Shown: positions 31,948 to 43,200, numbered from the stretch's first letter. The stretch is DNA of 44,572 nucleotides from JAJDIA01 sp031555145 (GCA_031555145.1 JAVBUR010000088.1:1-44572); one strand, 5' to 3'. Program-made: numbers and translations. Notes: generated by a model from the sequence alone, not told the origin.

Positions 31948-33159
31948 TCAATGCTGTTCCAACTTTTGTTTGCGTTTCAATGCTTCGATGAAATAATAAT
32001 CGGCATAGTTCAACGGAACGTCTATTTCTGCGTTATGGGGAATACTACCCACACAATGCATCAGGATGAAATTGCCATTGGTACCTAACTCCGCACGATA
32101 AGCAGGCGATGCGAGGCTGCGCATGATCTGGTCGGCGTATGCTTTATAGCCGGCTGCATCAGGCACATCCATGGTGCTGATCTGATACAACGCAGAAGCG
32201 ATACAAGAGGCTGATGAGGCATCACGCGGTTCGTTCGGAATATTCGGGGCATCCATGTCCCAGTAGGGGATCAGGTCTTCCGGCATATTCTTATGCTCTT
32301 TCATGAAACGGAATGTGTGGATCGCCTGATCCAGGTACTTGCGGTTGCCTGTTGCTGCATACGCTACCGTATAGCCGTAGATAGCCCAGGCCTGTCCTCT
32401 GCTCCAAGCCGACTCATGGGCATAGCCTTGTGCGGTATGGCGGTTACGTACGGTGCCCTCTTCGATGCTATAGTCGATCACATGGTAGCAACTGCCATCC
32501 GGGCGGAAGGCTTCCTGCATGGTGCGGTCGGCATGCGACATGGCAATGTGGTAGAACGATGAATCGCCCGAAAGACGGGTTGCTTCAAACATCAGTTCCA
32601 GGTTCATCAGGTTGTCGATGATCACCGGGCATTCCCAACCCCGCTGCGATTGCCAGCCCCGGTCTACGTTCCACGATTGAAGGACGCCGGCCTTTTCACG
32701 GAAACGGGTAGACAATGACTTCGCCGCCTGGATAATGATCTCTTTATAGGCCGGGTTACCGGTAATGCGCCAACCGTTACCATAACTGCAACCGACAATA
32801 AATCCGATATCATGGTGCCATGTCAGGTTCTTCGCCTCTTCGATAGCTTCCGTGTATTTCTGTGCCAACGGCAACAATGCTTCATCGCCAGTCAACTCAT
32901 ACAGATACCAGACCGAGCCGGGAAAGAATCCGCTCCGCCAATCTGAATAGCCACAGTAGTAAACGGTGCCATCCGTTTTCAGGGTCACCGGGTTCAACAC
33001 CTTGCCACTGGCTTCTATCACTTCGATTTCATTACCTACCTGCGCTTTGGCAAAAGTAATGTTCTCGTTCACAAAATCCTTCTCTGTTGTTTTCGGTGCT
33101 CCGCCGCAAGCTGATAGCAGGAGGCCAAAAACAAGTACACTTACATACTTCATCATCAT
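31948..33159 (-). CDS. GH88 unsaturated glucuronyl hydrolase, lipoprotein
   Basis: Removes the 4,5-unsaturated uronic acid that polysaccharide lyases leave at the non-reducing end. The 403-residue protein has a lipobox LLSAC (Cys18), so it is membrane-anchored in the periplasm or on the surface. The GH88 alpha/alpha barrel shows WRSGFFPGSVWYLYE, HHDIGFIVGCSYGNGW with D117, and CPVIIDNLMNLELMFEA with D182; these match the two catalytic Asp positions of the family. Later HESAWSRGQAWAIYGYT and PRDASSASCIAS are also typical. It starts 3 bases after the lyase stop; any of three tandem ATGs could be used. GH105 is the main alternative, but the motifs favour GH88. Confidence 0.92.
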   Translation of the reverse strand: MMMKYVSVLVFGLLLSACGGAPKTTEKDFVNENITFAKAQVGNEIEVIEASGKVLNPVTLKTDGTVYYCGYSDWRSGFFPGSVWYLYELTGDEALLPLAQKYTEAIEEAKNLTWHHDIGFIVGCSYGNGWRITGNPAYKEIIIQAAKSLSTRFREKAGVLQSWNVDRGWQSQRGWECPVIIDNLMNLELMFEATRLSGDSSFYHIAMSHADRTMQEAFRPDGSCYHVIDYSIEEGTVRNRHTAQGYAHESAWSRGQAWAIYGYTVAYAATGNRKYLDQAIHTFRFMKEHKNMPEDLIPYWDMDAPNIPNEPRDASSASCIASALYQISTMDVPDAAGYKAYADQIMRSLASPAYRAELGTNGNFILMHCVGSIPHNAEIDVPLNYADYYFIEALKRKQKLEQH

Positions 33160-33162
33160 GTG

Positions 33163-35097
33163 TTATTTCTTAGTTTGTATGGAATAGGTATAAACACCCG
33201 ACGAAGCAAGCTTCAAGGCATTTAATGATATACGGTAGATTTCTTTTCCCCACACATTAGACAGTCGCGGGTCGTCCAGCCGGATCGTTTCCAGTGCCGG
33301 CGTGAAGGCTTTCCCGTCATACTTCAGCAACATCTGCTGGCCGTTCACATCGATCGCAATCTCGCCCGGTACGGAAATATCCACCTTGCCCCATGTCAGG
33401 AAGTTCACCTGGTTAGGAGCCGACGCCTGGGTCAGGTCGAACGCATCTTCCACTTTGACGGCGTTCTTTCCCAGCGTGTAGGAACGTACCCATTTCTTTA
33501 CATTGGCTTCGGCGGGATAGGCTGTTGCGATATTGGCCGAGAACTTCATCTGCTTCGGATTAAACTGTGTATCGGTCGCTTTGAATTTAGTGCCGAATTG
33601 CTGCGGAACACCGTTGATCATCGGCAGGTTATGATAATTACACTGCATCGTCCAGATGGTATAACGCTCGGGGCTGAATGTCTGGCGGGTATAGGTACCC
33701 ACACCGGCATCGATCAGGATAGGCGTGTTATTGACATACAGGGAGAAAGTGCCCACATCGTTGTGGTTATGGCTTTCGTTGTTGAAGCCTCCCTTGGCGG
33801 CCAGGAACCATCCGTTCGTATTGGTCATATAGCAAAATTCCGTTTCCGGATACCAGGTATAGGCCGGAGATTGGAACGTAGGCGCCACCTTTTTCAGGTC
33901 GTCCCGGTAGAGCAACGTCTGTAAGGTGCGGAACACATCGTATCCGGACGCCAGGGATTCTCCCTTCGAGCGGCTTTCGATATAGGCCGCATAGTGCATC
34001 ATGACATCACTGCCGACAGCCTTCCCGTACCGGTAGATCAACGGGGCATTACCGCCTCCTTTGGCCGATGCGTCGGCAAAGTTGACCACCCAGTCGTTTC
34101 CTACATACGAACGGACAATGTATTCGCCCATATTCTTGATCATCGGTACTTGGAAGATAGATATTTTACCTCCTGTTCCGTCGTACAGCATCTGGAGATA
34201 GTCATACATCTTACCGGCTGCATGCCCCCAATAGGAAGGGCCTTCTTCGCAGGCGCCATCCGAATGGGTGTAGTTGATGAACTTATCTACGGATACCATG
34301 CTGCGGTATACCGCTTTAGCCAATACGTCCGGGTCGTCTTCCAATAGGAAGAATGACTGGAGTACATTGAAATTACACCAGGGATTCCAGTTGTTTACCA
34401 TATCGCCCGGTTTGTAGTTGTAGGCGATCCACCAGAATTTATTGTCGTTCATATAGGTATCCAGGATCCGTTCCTGTAGTTCCTTGCGCAACCGTTCGGA
34501 GATCGATGGGTTTACCTTGTCGAATTCGGCATGGAGGAAATAATAGGTCCAGGACAAGAAACCGCCCACGTCACCGGCCGTGAGGTCAATCACATGTTTC
34601 CGTCCGTCGGGCAACGAGCGGTGAGTCACCTGCTCCCGGCCCAGATGGGCGGATAATACCCATGAACTCATCTCACAGGCATGAAACACCCCATTGATCA
34701 GTTGATCCATAAAGCGTCCTTTTCCTTCGGCCAGTTCGGCCATTAACAGCGTGGTGATCGCCCGGTTATTAGCACCAAACGGATCTTCCATGATGCGGCG
34801 GTTGCCGCTTCGTTCATATTCGAGATAATCGGTTGCGGTAACGACTTGCCATTGATACTTCAACAGCTTTTCTCCCTCTCCGATAAAATAGGCTTTTGAA
34901 TCGTCCAACAGGTTGTCCCAACCTGCACGATCGGTATAGGCGGGATATTGTACCCACTTGCGGTCCATAACCAACGATGAACGGATAGCAGACAAATCAG
35001 CTGCTTTCTGCAACAGGTCTCGTTCCGTGTAGGCATATAACCGGGGAAAAAACAGCCCGGCCAGAAGGAACAGGCATATCAGTTTACGTGCTCTCAT
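33163..35097 (-). CDS. Heparinase II/III-fold polysaccharide lyase
   Basis: A 644-residue exported lyase (signal peptide ending FFPRLYA) that would cleave a uronic-acid polysaccharide by beta-elimination. The N-terminal half (about 25-380) is an alpha/alpha toroid with NWNPWCNFNVLQSFFLL and the likely catalytic Tyr289 in EGPSYWGHAAGK. The C-terminal half has the heparinase II/III beta-sandwich opening (GWFLAAKGGFNNESHNHNDVGTFSLYVNNTPILIDAGVGTYT), where SHNHND holds a likely active-site His. Family could be PL33 or a related heparinase II group; I cannot decide this by eye. With GH88 next door, a glycosaminoglycan or a glucuronate-rich plant or bacterial polysaccharide is the likely substrate. 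Confidence 0.88.
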   Translation of the reverse strand: MRARKLICLFLLAGLFFPRLYAYTERDLLQKAADLSAIRSSLVMDRKWVQYPAYTDRAGWDNLLDDSKAYFIGEGEKLLKYQWQVVTATDYLEYERSGNRRIMEDPFGANNRAITTLLMAELAEGKGRFMDQLINGVFHACEMSSWVLSAHLGREQVTHRSLPDGRKHVIDLTAGDVGGFLSWTYYFLHAEFDKVNPSISERLRKELQERILDTYMNDNKFWWIAYNYKPGDMVNNWNPWCNFNVLQSFFLLEDDPDVLAKAVYRSMVSVDKFINYTHSDGACEEGPSYWGHAAGKMYDYLQMLYDGTGGKISIFQVPMIKNMGEYIVRSYVGNDWVVNFADASAKGGGNAPLIYRYGKAVGSDVMMHYAAYIESRSKGESLASGYDVFRTLQTLLYRDDLKKVAPTFQSPAYTWYPETEFCYMTNTNGWFLAAKGGFNNESHNHNDVGTFSLYVNNTPILIDAGVGTYTRQTFSPERYTIWTMQCNYHNLPMINGVPQQFGTKFKATDTQFNPKQMKFSANIATAYPAEANVKKWVRSYTLGKNAVKVEDAFDLTQASAPNQVNFLTWGKVDISVPGEIAIDVNGQQMLLKYDGKAFTPALETIRLDDPRLSNVWGKEIYRISLNALKLASSGVYTYSIQTKK

Positions 35098-35163
35098 AGG
35101 TATTATTATTTTGCTGGTTAAAAATAGATATAAAAACGTTACCGGCCTAAAGAAAAATACTTC

Positions 35164-35187
35164 CGGAGGGTAAAAACTTACCCTCCG
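35164..35187 (-). other. Hairpin between susD and the lyase gene
   Basis: A perfect 10-bp stem (CGGAGGGTAA with TTACCCTCCG, 4-base loop) follows the susD stop by 16 bases. On the minus strand a U-rich stretch starts a few bases after it. It may be a leaky terminator or an RNA-stabilising stem that sets SusCD expression above that of the enzymes. Confidence 0.6.
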
Positions 35188-35202
35188 AAAGGATCTTATC
35201 GG

Positions 35203-36933
35203 TTACCAGCCCGGATTTTGTTTCAATTTGTCGTTCTTGTCAATTTCATCACTTGGGATCGGCCACAGGTAATCGCGGTTCGGATCGAACTTACGCGTGA
35301 AGAGTCGCTTACCGGTGATACCGTATTCTTCGGCATTCAATATTTTTTCGGACAGTCTCCAACGGCGCAGGTCGCTGTCGCGGATACCTTCATTGGCCAG
35401 CTCATAGGCTCTTTCCTTGAAGATACGCTGGAATACTTCCTCCTTCGATGTAGCCTTTAAGTAATCCGGGCCGCTGTTGATCAGCGCCATATCTACACGT
35501 GCACGCACTTTGTTGATATACTCTACCGCCTTGGTCTGGTTGCCGTCTTCATTGTAACATTCAGCCAGCATCAGATACACGTCGGCCAAGCGGATAACGG
35601 GGAAGTTCACCGGTGTGTGGGCACGGTCGGTAATCAGGCCGTTCCAGTTGCCTTCCGGTACAAATTTACGCCAGAAGTACGTTTCCCAGCCCCCGCGGTT
35701 GTTACGCAGGAAGCCATACGTTTCCATCAGCCCAACCACGGCACCGTCCTGCTTCCGTCCGAAATAGAACTTCAGCGCTTTGTTGGCGTTAGATACCCAG
35801 CCGGCATAGTCGCTATAGGGAGCGATCACGGTAGCCGAGAAGCGCGGGTCACGTTGGGTATACATTTCTAAAATCTGTTCAGCCTCTGCCGGGATCTTGA
35901 GCACTTGGGTACCGGCATCGTTCACGGTTACACCTAATACACGTTCACGCACTTTCAGGTCGGTGCTATACCCCGGGAACAGTTCGTCCCAACTGAACGG
36001 ACGTCCGTCTTTGTATTCATACATATCTCCGAGGTTGGTTGAAGGAACCGTATTGTTCCAGCAACTGCCAAACGTACCACGTGTACCGGCATAGAAGGCA
36101 AACGGCATACCATAGCTTGTGCCTGTTCCGCCCAGGTTGATGATACCAAATACCATCTCCGGTGAACCGTTACCCGACGGGGTGAACAACTGGGCAAAAT
36201 CGGGATGCAGGCTGTGTCCGTATTGGGGTTTCAGCACTTCTTCAAAGCTGGCGATGGCGGCTTTATACTGTTTGTCGTATAACTGCACCTTGCCTAAGAG
36301 GCCATATACAGCGCTCTTCGTCACACGGCCATAATCGGCTGCCGGCCATTTGTCGGGTAAACCGGCATTCAGGGCGTCGCTCAGGTCTTTTATGATAAAG
36401 GCACGTGTTTCTTCGGCCGAGCTGCGGGGCAAATCCAGGTTATTGATGTCTTTTTCCAGGTCGGTCGACTCGTCATACAAAGGCAGTCCGCCGAAATAGT
36501 CTAAGAGGTGGAAGTAAGCCAGGGCGCGAAGGAATTTGCTTTCGCCCAACAACTGGTTCTTCACCGTTTCATCAATATCAGAAGCCGCAATGCTGCGGAT
36601 GGCCAGGTTCGCTGCCTGTACCGTATTGTATCCGTTTTGCCATTTATTGTTCAGGAAGCCGGTGGTAGGCGTACAGGTCCCCAACTGCAAAGCTTCATAC
36701 TGGTCATACCCGCTGGCCACATCCGAGTTCACGTCAATCATGAACATTTTACCAAACAGGTCATCCTTCTTAAAGGTGGAATAGACACCCATAACCCCTT
36801 GCTTGCACTGATCGGCCGTTTGCCAAAAGGTCGCGGAGCTCGGTTGATCGAAAGGCGCCCGATCCAGGTCATAACATCCGCTCAACCCGAGCAAGGATGC
36901 CAACACTAATAGTGATGCTATATAATTTTTCAT
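35203..36933 (-). CDS. SusD/RagB-family glycan-binding lipoprotein (locus 2)
   Basis: A 576-residue surface lipoprotein that binds the polysaccharide and closes the SusC channel. Signal peptide with lipobox GLSGC (Cys20), then YDLDRAPFDQPSSATFW, the common SusD N-terminal motif. TPR-like helices include LLGESKFLRALAYFHLLDYFGGLPLYDE (about 125-155). The C-terminal RagB region has PVNFPVIRLADVYLMLAECYNEDGN and FKERAYELANEGIRDSDLRRW. It ends YLWPIPSDEIDKNDKLKQNPGW, exactly as most SusD proteins do. It lies 27 bases after susC in one operon. Confidence 0.96.
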   Translation of the reverse strand: MKNYIASLLVLASLLGLSGCYDLDRAPFDQPSSATFWQTADQCKQGVMGVYSTFKKDDLFGKMFMIDVNSDVASGYDQYEALQLGTCTPTTGFLNNKWQNGYNTVQAANLAIRSIAASDIDETVKNQLLGESKFLRALAYFHLLDYFGGLPLYDESTDLEKDINNLDLPRSSAEETRAFIIKDLSDALNAGLPDKWPAADYGRVTKSAVYGLLGKVQLYDKQYKAAIASFEEVLKPQYGHSLHPDFAQLFTPSGNGSPEMVFGIINLGGTGTSYGMPFAFYAGTRGTFGSCWNNTVPSTNLGDMYEYKDGRPFSWDELFPGYSTDLKVRERVLGVTVNDAGTQVLKIPAEAEQILEMYTQRDPRFSATVIAPYSDYAGWVSNANKALKFYFGRKQDGAVVGLMETYGFLRNNRGGWETYFWRKFVPEGNWNGLITDRAHTPVNFPVIRLADVYLMLAECYNEDGNQTKAVEYINKVRARVDMALINSGPDYLKATSKEEVFQRIFKERAYELANEGIRDSDLRRWRLSEKILNAEEYGITGKRLFTRKFDPNRDYLWPIPSDEIDKNDKLKQNPGW

Positions 36934-36960
36934 ATTGTTGATATTAAGCAGTTAAACAAT

Positions 36961-39900
36961 TTAGAACGTGACATTCACACCGATAGACGCTTCCCGCATA
37001 GTAGGATAAGTCACGCCGGATATTTCAGGGTCATAACCTTTCCAACTGGTGAAGGTGAAGAAGTTCTCCAAGCTACCGTACACACGTATACGATCAATGG
37101 CAGCCTTTCTTGTCAACTTGGAAGGAAGAGTATACCCAAGCTGGATATTACGTATCTTCAGATAATCCTTATTCGCTACCCAGAAGTCGGACGCACGGTC
37201 GTTACGGGTATCCGAATAATCCAGCAAACGGGGATAGGAAGCCGGGGTGGTACGGCCTTCGTACCAACGGCCTTCAATCACGTCTTTATTCAACTGATAG
37301 CCCACACGTACGGTCGACTTGTACAGACCGCTGGAATAGATATCTTTGATCCCAGCTACACCCTGCAACAACATGGAGAAGTCAAAGCCTTTCCAGGCTG
37401 CTCCCATAGAGAAGCCGAAGTTGAATTTCGGTGAATTACCGCTACCAACGGCTACGCGGTCGTCTTCACCGACAACACCGTCGCCATTCTGATCTTTATA
37501 CAAGAAATCTCCTTTCTGAGGTCTTCCGTACGGGAATACGGTCATCGCCTTACCGTCTGCATCTGTCGGTTTGCGATCGACCATCTGCTGGATCAGCGCC
37601 AAGTCTTCATCCGTAGTGACCAGGCGGTCTACTTCCAGGATGTACAACGTACGAATGGGGTAGCCTTCCAGAATCATTCGGCTACCATCCAACGACATCA
37701 CGTCGCCGCGGAACTTTTCCACATTGTTCTTGATATACGTAAAGTTGGCACCCAGGTTATAGGAGAAACCAGAAGAACCGATCCGGTCGTTCCATGTAAA
37801 TGACATTTCAATCCCCTTATTGCTTACTTCGGCGGCATTCTGTCTCGGCAGCGTGGCATTCCCATGTACGCGGGGAGCCGGCAGGTCGATCAAGATATCC
37901 TTGGTGTATTTGTTAAACCATTCGAAGGTACCACCCAGGCGGTTATCCAATGCAGTAAAGTCGAGACCGATATTGGTCATATTCACTTTCTCCCAAGTCA
38001 AAGCGGCATTCGCAAGCGCTGTTTGCAGAAGACCCATTTGTACGGTGCGAGCCAGTACATAGTTCGACTGTGCATAGGTTGACTGTGCCGAATAGTTACC
38101 GTCCAGGTCCTTGTTGCTGCCCAAGGCATTATTACCGAGTGAACCATAAGATGCTCTCAGTTTCAGGTTGTTCAGCCAAGTCAGGTCACGCATGAATCCT
38201 TCTTCCGAGATGCGCCAAGCGGCCGAGAATGAGGGGAACACACCCCAGCGGTTGTCGCTCAGGAAGCGCGAAGAACCGTCACGACGAAGGTTGGCTTCAA
38301 ACAGGTATTTATCTTCCCACGACAGGTTGATACGGCCGAAATAAGACTGCATCGCCCAGTCAGTTGCATTTCCACCGGAAGACGATTCACCTACGGCACC
38401 GGCGATTACCCACAGGGAGGGATCGATCAGGTCGTTACGTGTTGTTTCAAAATATTCGCGACGGAACTGTTCCTGGCTGGCACCTACCATTACCGTGTAA
38501 CTGAGGCGGTTGTCGAATGCTTTGTTTTCATATTGAGCAAAACCGTCCATCATGTTACGGATACGCTTTTCATCGTAGTTATAAATGGAGGTACGTCCCT
38601 TACCGTCGGTATGCAAGGCACCGGTCTGGAAGTTCCACATCGGTACGAATACCGGTTTTCTTCTTTTCGACAGATCCCAATACTCATATGCATATGATCC
38701 CTGGATGGTCAATCCTTTGAATGGGGTCAGCGTACCGTAGATACGGGTTTTCAGGTTGTAGGTATTGATGTCACCGGCCACATTGCGCAAACGCAGGTAG
38801 GGGTTGTTGGTGGCATTCTGTGGGTCATCTTCCGCATTGGCATTAATACCCAAACGGTTGTCCTTGTCGAGCAAGGGGATACCCGGGTTACCACCTGTCA
38901 GGGCGTACGTATAGGTGTCATCGACATAGTTCTTGTCACCCGTAATAGGCGAGTTGCTATACATACCGCTGATATTGGTACCGATCTTGATCCAGCTTTT
39001 CACCTGGGCATCCAGGTTAGCGCGCAACGAATAACGCTTGTAGCCAGTGTTCTCGAGGATACCCGGATTGTCCAGGAAGTTGAACGACGTAAAGTACGTC
39101 ACCTTATCTGTTCCCCCGGAAGCCGAGATATTATGCTGCTGTGAAACCCCAGTTTCATACACATCGAAGATATCAGTGTTCGGGTAAGCCAACTTATCCG
39201 CATCATTCTCGTGGCTGCGCCAGAGGGCGATCACCTCATCGGAGAACTGACGCGGCTTGTTGCTGTTCAGCAAACCTTCATTCAGATAACCCATATAATC
39301 GGCATAGTTGGAAATGGTCTCAAACGGTTTGTTCAATGTCTCAAAAGACACATAACCCGTGTAGTCGATCTTAGCCGTACCGGTGGCACCTTTCTTAGTC
39401 GTGATCAGCACAACACCGTTGGCCGCTCTCGACCCGTAGATAGCCGACGAAGCCGCATCCTTCAGGATCGAGATAGAAGCGATATCCTGCGGGTTGACAC
39501 TGTTCATGCTACTTTCCACACCGTCGACAATGACCAGCGGAGAAGAGTTGTTCAGCGTACCTTGTCCACGGACAAAAATATCGGCATCACCTCCCGCTGC
39601 CGGGCGGTTAGTCGATGAGTTTACATACACACCCGGAGCTGCTCCGTACAGGGCGCTGGATACATTGGAAATGGGGCGGCTTGCCGTCATTTCTTCGATA
39701 TTCACCGATGCGACCGAACCCGAAAGGTTCACTTTCTTCTGCGTACCATAACCTACCACAACCACTTCTTCGAGCGCTTGGGTATCTTCTTTCAGTTGGA
39801 CAGAGATGGAGGTCCGTCCGTTTACCGGAATCTGTTGTTCCACATATCCAATGTATGTGATTACTAACACGGCATTCGACGGAACGCTCAAGTTGAATTT

Positions 39901-40146
39901 ACCGTCAAGGTCGGTTATCGTCCCGTTGACAGTTCCTTTTTCCACCACATTGGCACCGATAATGGTACCCATGTGATCCACTACAGTACCCGTAACCGTA
40001 ATCTTGCCCTGCTGGGCAACCACCGGTACCGGGTTTTCATTAGAAAGGGATGGATTGGCGTGAGCCATTCCGACAGATGCAAAAAGCAGGCATGTACCTG
40101 CTAACATCCTTGTTAGAGTGAGGTTAACTTCCTTTGTCATAAACAT
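36961..40146 (-). CDS. SusC-family TonB-dependent outer-membrane transporter (locus 2)
   Basis: About 1061 residues: signal region (LAGTCLLFASVGMAHA), a carboxypeptidase-regulatory-like domain (KITVTGTVVDHMGTIIGANVVEKG), a TonB plug (LEEVVVVGYGTQKKVNLSGS to SAIYGSRAANGVVLITTKKG) and a 22-strand-type barrel ending SIGVNVTF. It has no STN domain, which fits control by the hybrid sensor upstream rather than by a sigma/FecR pair. The frame is open to an ATG at 40191, but a perfect -7 element (40176-40183) sits inside that extension, so translation must start downstream; ATG 40146 (MFMTKEVN) or 40140 are the candidates. susD follows after 27 bases. Confidence 0.95.
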   Translation of the reverse strand: MFMTKEVNLTLTRMLAGTCLLFASVGMAHANPSLSNENPVPVVAQQGKITVTGTVVDHMGTIIGANVVEKGTVNGTITDLDGKFNLSVPSNAVLVITYIGYVEQQIPVNGRTSISVQLKEDTQALEEVVVVGYGTQKKVNLSGSVASVNIEEMTASRPISNVSSALYGAAPGVYVNSSTNRPAAGGDADIFVRGQGTLNNSSPLVIVDGVESSMNSVNPQDIASISILKDAASSAIYGSRAANGVVLITTKKGATGTAKIDYTGYVSFETLNKPFETISNYADYMGYLNEGLLNSNKPRQFSDEVIALWRSHENDADKLAYPNTDIFDVYETGVSQQHNISASGGTDKVTYFTSFNFLDNPGILENTGYKRYSLRANLDAQVKSWIKIGTNISGMYSNSPITGDKNYVDDTYTYALTGGNPGIPLLDKDNRLGINANAEDDPQNATNNPYLRLRNVAGDINTYNLKTRIYGTLTPFKGLTIQGSYAYEYWDLSKRRKPVFVPMWNFQTGALHTDGKGRTSIYNYDEKRIRNMMDGFAQYENKAFDNRLSYTVMVGASQEQFRREYFETTRNDLIDPSLWVIAGAVGESSSGGNATDWAMQSYFGRINLSWEDKYLFEANLRRDGSSRFLSDNRWGVFPSFSAAWRISEEGFMRDLTWLNNLKLRASYGSLGNNALGSNKDLDGNYSAQSTYAQSNYVLARTVQMGLLQTALANAALTWEKVNMTNIGLDFTALDNRLGGTFEWFNKYTKDILIDLPAPRVHGNATLPRQNAAEVSNKGIEMSFTWNDRIGSSGFSYNLGANFTYIKNNVEKFRGDVMSLDGSRMILEGYPIRTLYILEVDRLVTTDEDLALIQQMVDRKPTDADGKAMTVFPYGRPQKGDFLYKDQNGDGVVGEDDRVAVGSGNSPKFNFGFSMGAAWKGFDFSMLLQGVAGIKDIYSSGLYKSTVRVGYQLNKDVIEGRWYEGRTTPASYPRLLDYSDTRNDRASDFWVANKDYLKIRNIQLGYTLPSKLTRKAAIDRIRVYGSLENFFTFTSWKGYDPEISGVTYPTMREASIGVNVTF

Positions 40147-40175
40147 AGATTTAATGGTTAATACAATGCTTGCTG

Positions 40176-40183
40176 CAAATGTA
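40176..40183 (-). promoter_or_regulatory. -7 element of the susCD-lyase-GH88 operon
   Basis: TACATTTG on the minus strand matches TAnnTTTG exactly, about 30 bases before ATG 40146. The -33 site is poor, as expected for a promoter that needs an activator; the hybrid regulator encoded just upstream is the likely one. Confidence 0.55.
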
Positions 40184-40263
40184 TTAGCCATGCAGCATTC
40201 TGATCAGCACAATTTGTCTGATTCGTATGCACCAATTGTCCATCCTATGTCTTTAACATCTTT

Positions 40264-43200
40264 TTACCCCTGCTGATTCCTGAATTGGGAAGGAGATTCG
40301 CCAAACTGGCTCTTGAAACAACGGCTGAAATAGACGGAAGAACCAAAACCTAACCGGTCAGCCACTTCCGATACTTGTATATCGGGTTGCTCGCGCAGCA
40401 ATACGGCAGCCTTCTTCAGGCGATAGCTTTGGATAAAATCATTGGGGGTCATCCCTGTCAGTGATTTGAATTTGGCATAAAGCGAGCTGCGTCCCATCGC
40501 CAGTTCTTTTGCCAGGCGGTTGATATCGAATGCAGCATCGTCGAGGTATTGGTCGATGATCTGTGCTACCTGATCCATCAGTTTACGGTCCAACGGATTG
40601 GTTGCCACCAGTGAAACGTCGAGGTTGGGCTGACTGGATAATTTGTGTTGCATCAACAGGCGGTTCCTGATCAGGTTGTTACAGCGCATCAGTAGGATCT
40701 TGGCGTGAAACGGTTTGCCGATATAATCGTCCGCGCCCTGTTGAAGCCCTTCCACATTATGCTCTACCGACGTAAGTGCCGTAAGAACCACTACCGGTAT
40801 ATGGCAGAGGTCTATATTATTCTTGATCTGCATACACATCTCTGTTCCCGTCATGACCGGCATCATAACATCGGTGACGATCAGATCCGGTTTTTCTGCC
40901 GATGCTATTTGTAGCCCTTCTTCCCCGTTACATGCCGTCAATACATTATATAAAGGCGCAAACAGATTATGCAATGTTTCCAATAACTCGGGATTGTCCT
41001 CTACCAGCAACACCGTATAGCGCGCTCCCTCGCTTAATTCCGGAAAACCCTTTTCGACATAGGTTGCCATAAAAGACGCATCTGGTAATGAATCCGCTTC
41101 TACTGCCATCCTTTCGGTCTGTTCCGAGAAGACCACTTTGGTGTCTTGTTCAAAATGTGCTTTCCCTTTCCATAATTTCACGATAAAGACCGAACCATAT
41201 CCGGGAGAACTCTCTACCGATATCTCTCCATGGTGTGCCGACACAATGCTTTGGCTGAGTGCCAGGCCGATGCCGGTGCCCGGTGTCGGGCGAGATTGTT
41301 CGCGTCCTTCCGCCTGGTAGAAGCAATCGAATACCCGTTTCTTCTCCTCTGCCGTGAGCCCAAACCCGTTATCGAGCACTTTAATCCAGACGGCTTCGTC
41401 GTCTTCCGATAGGTTTAACTGGATAGTTCCCCGGTCGCGGGTGAATTTGAACGCATTCGACAGCAGGTTGTAAACGACCTTTTGCATCTGGCTGTCGTCC
41501 ATCCATAGCATCGGGTTGTGCGTATCGTCGTTGAAGGTATACGTGATCTGCCGCTGGATGGAGAGTTCGTAAAACGAATAGTAAATATCTTTCAGGAAAT
41601 AGACAATCGGTTGTTGGGCGACATGAAGGGAAATATAGTTCTGCTCGAACTTGCGGAAACTCAGCAACTCCGTGATCAGGTTGCGCATCTGATTGGCCTG
41701 CTTGCTGATCTTGATGACTCGGTTGTATACCGTGGGCGACAACGATGTGCTTTGGAATAGCAGGTCGATCTGGCTGATGATCAACGTAAGCGGTGTACGG
41801 AACTCATGGCTGATGTTGGTAAAGAAACGCAGTTTGGCTTGGTTCAGTTCCTCATTCCGTTCTTTCTCTTCCCGTTCCCGTTGGAGCGACAGGGTTAATT
41901 CGCGTCGTGCTCTCCACGTCCGGATAAGGATAAAACCTGCGCTCGCGGTCAGGAAGAAATAAATCATCCAGGCCAGTATGGTATTATACCAGGGCTGGTT
42001 GATCACCACTTTCACGATCGCCTCATGGTGGAGCAGCCCGTTCTTGGGCGTGTCTTTCTCCCTGACATACAGTTGGTAGGTGCCAGGATTCAGGTTGGTG
42101 TAGTAGATACTGGCCAGCGAGGTCGAACGCCAGTCGTCGTCAAAGCCGACCAACTGGTATTCGTATTCGCTGCTGTTTTGTATGTCGATATAATTGGACG
42201 TCGTAAATTGGAAGATCAGGTTATTCTGCTTATACGACAACTGCAATTGCTGGGTAAAGGGGAAGGCTTCCTGCAGAATGTCGGTGTGGTCGTCGGGAAA
42301 CACTTGCTCATTGTTGAGGTATAGATTGGAAAAATAGATCGAGTAATCCTTATGCACCAGGTTCAGATCTTCTTCACGGAAAGAAACCAACCCGTCTGCC
42401 CCGCCGACAAAGATATCCCCATTACGGCATACGAGCACCCCGCAACCTTCCACAATTGACGTGATCGGTAGTGTTTGTCCCAGTTTGACAAACTGGGAAC
42501 TCTCCGTTTCCGGATTGAAGAATGTCAACCCCTTGTCGCTGGTGATCAACAAATTGCCCGTCGTCGTTTCGGCTATTTCATAACAATAGTTACTCAACAA
42601 GTGATCTCCTTTCACCGTATATTGGGTGAAGGTACCGCTGGCCTCATCATAGCGGAACAGGCCTGATCCCAACGTCCCCATATAGATGCCATGACGGTTT
42701 TCCAGCATCCGTGTGATCTTGAAACGGAGCTGATGTTCGGCCAATGGGATATGGGTAATATCATCCCAGTCGTCCAACCGCATCCGGATCACCTCCCTAT
42801 TGGTCGCCAACCAGATATATCCTTTGGAATCGATCATGAAATTATGGAAGGCAGGATGTTGGTAGTCGAACAGACATTCAAACCCACCCGTCTTCAAATC
42901 CATTGCGAATATGCCACTCCAGGCCGACACATACAGTTTGTCACGATAAAGGGTGGTTTGCAGCACCACATTATTCGGCTTTTTATCGCCCGTCCGATAA
43001 TCATTCAGGTAATTGTAAAATACGCCGGTCGATAGGTCATAACGTGAAAGCCCGCCCGTATGTGTACCGATATACAGTCGGTTCAGTTGTTCGTCATAAC
43101 AAATACTTTTCAGGTTGTTGTGTGCCAGTGTACGAGGCCCGCCTGCCATGTAATGCCGGAACGTTTGGGTCTTCCTGTCCAGTTCATTCAGCCCTCCGCC

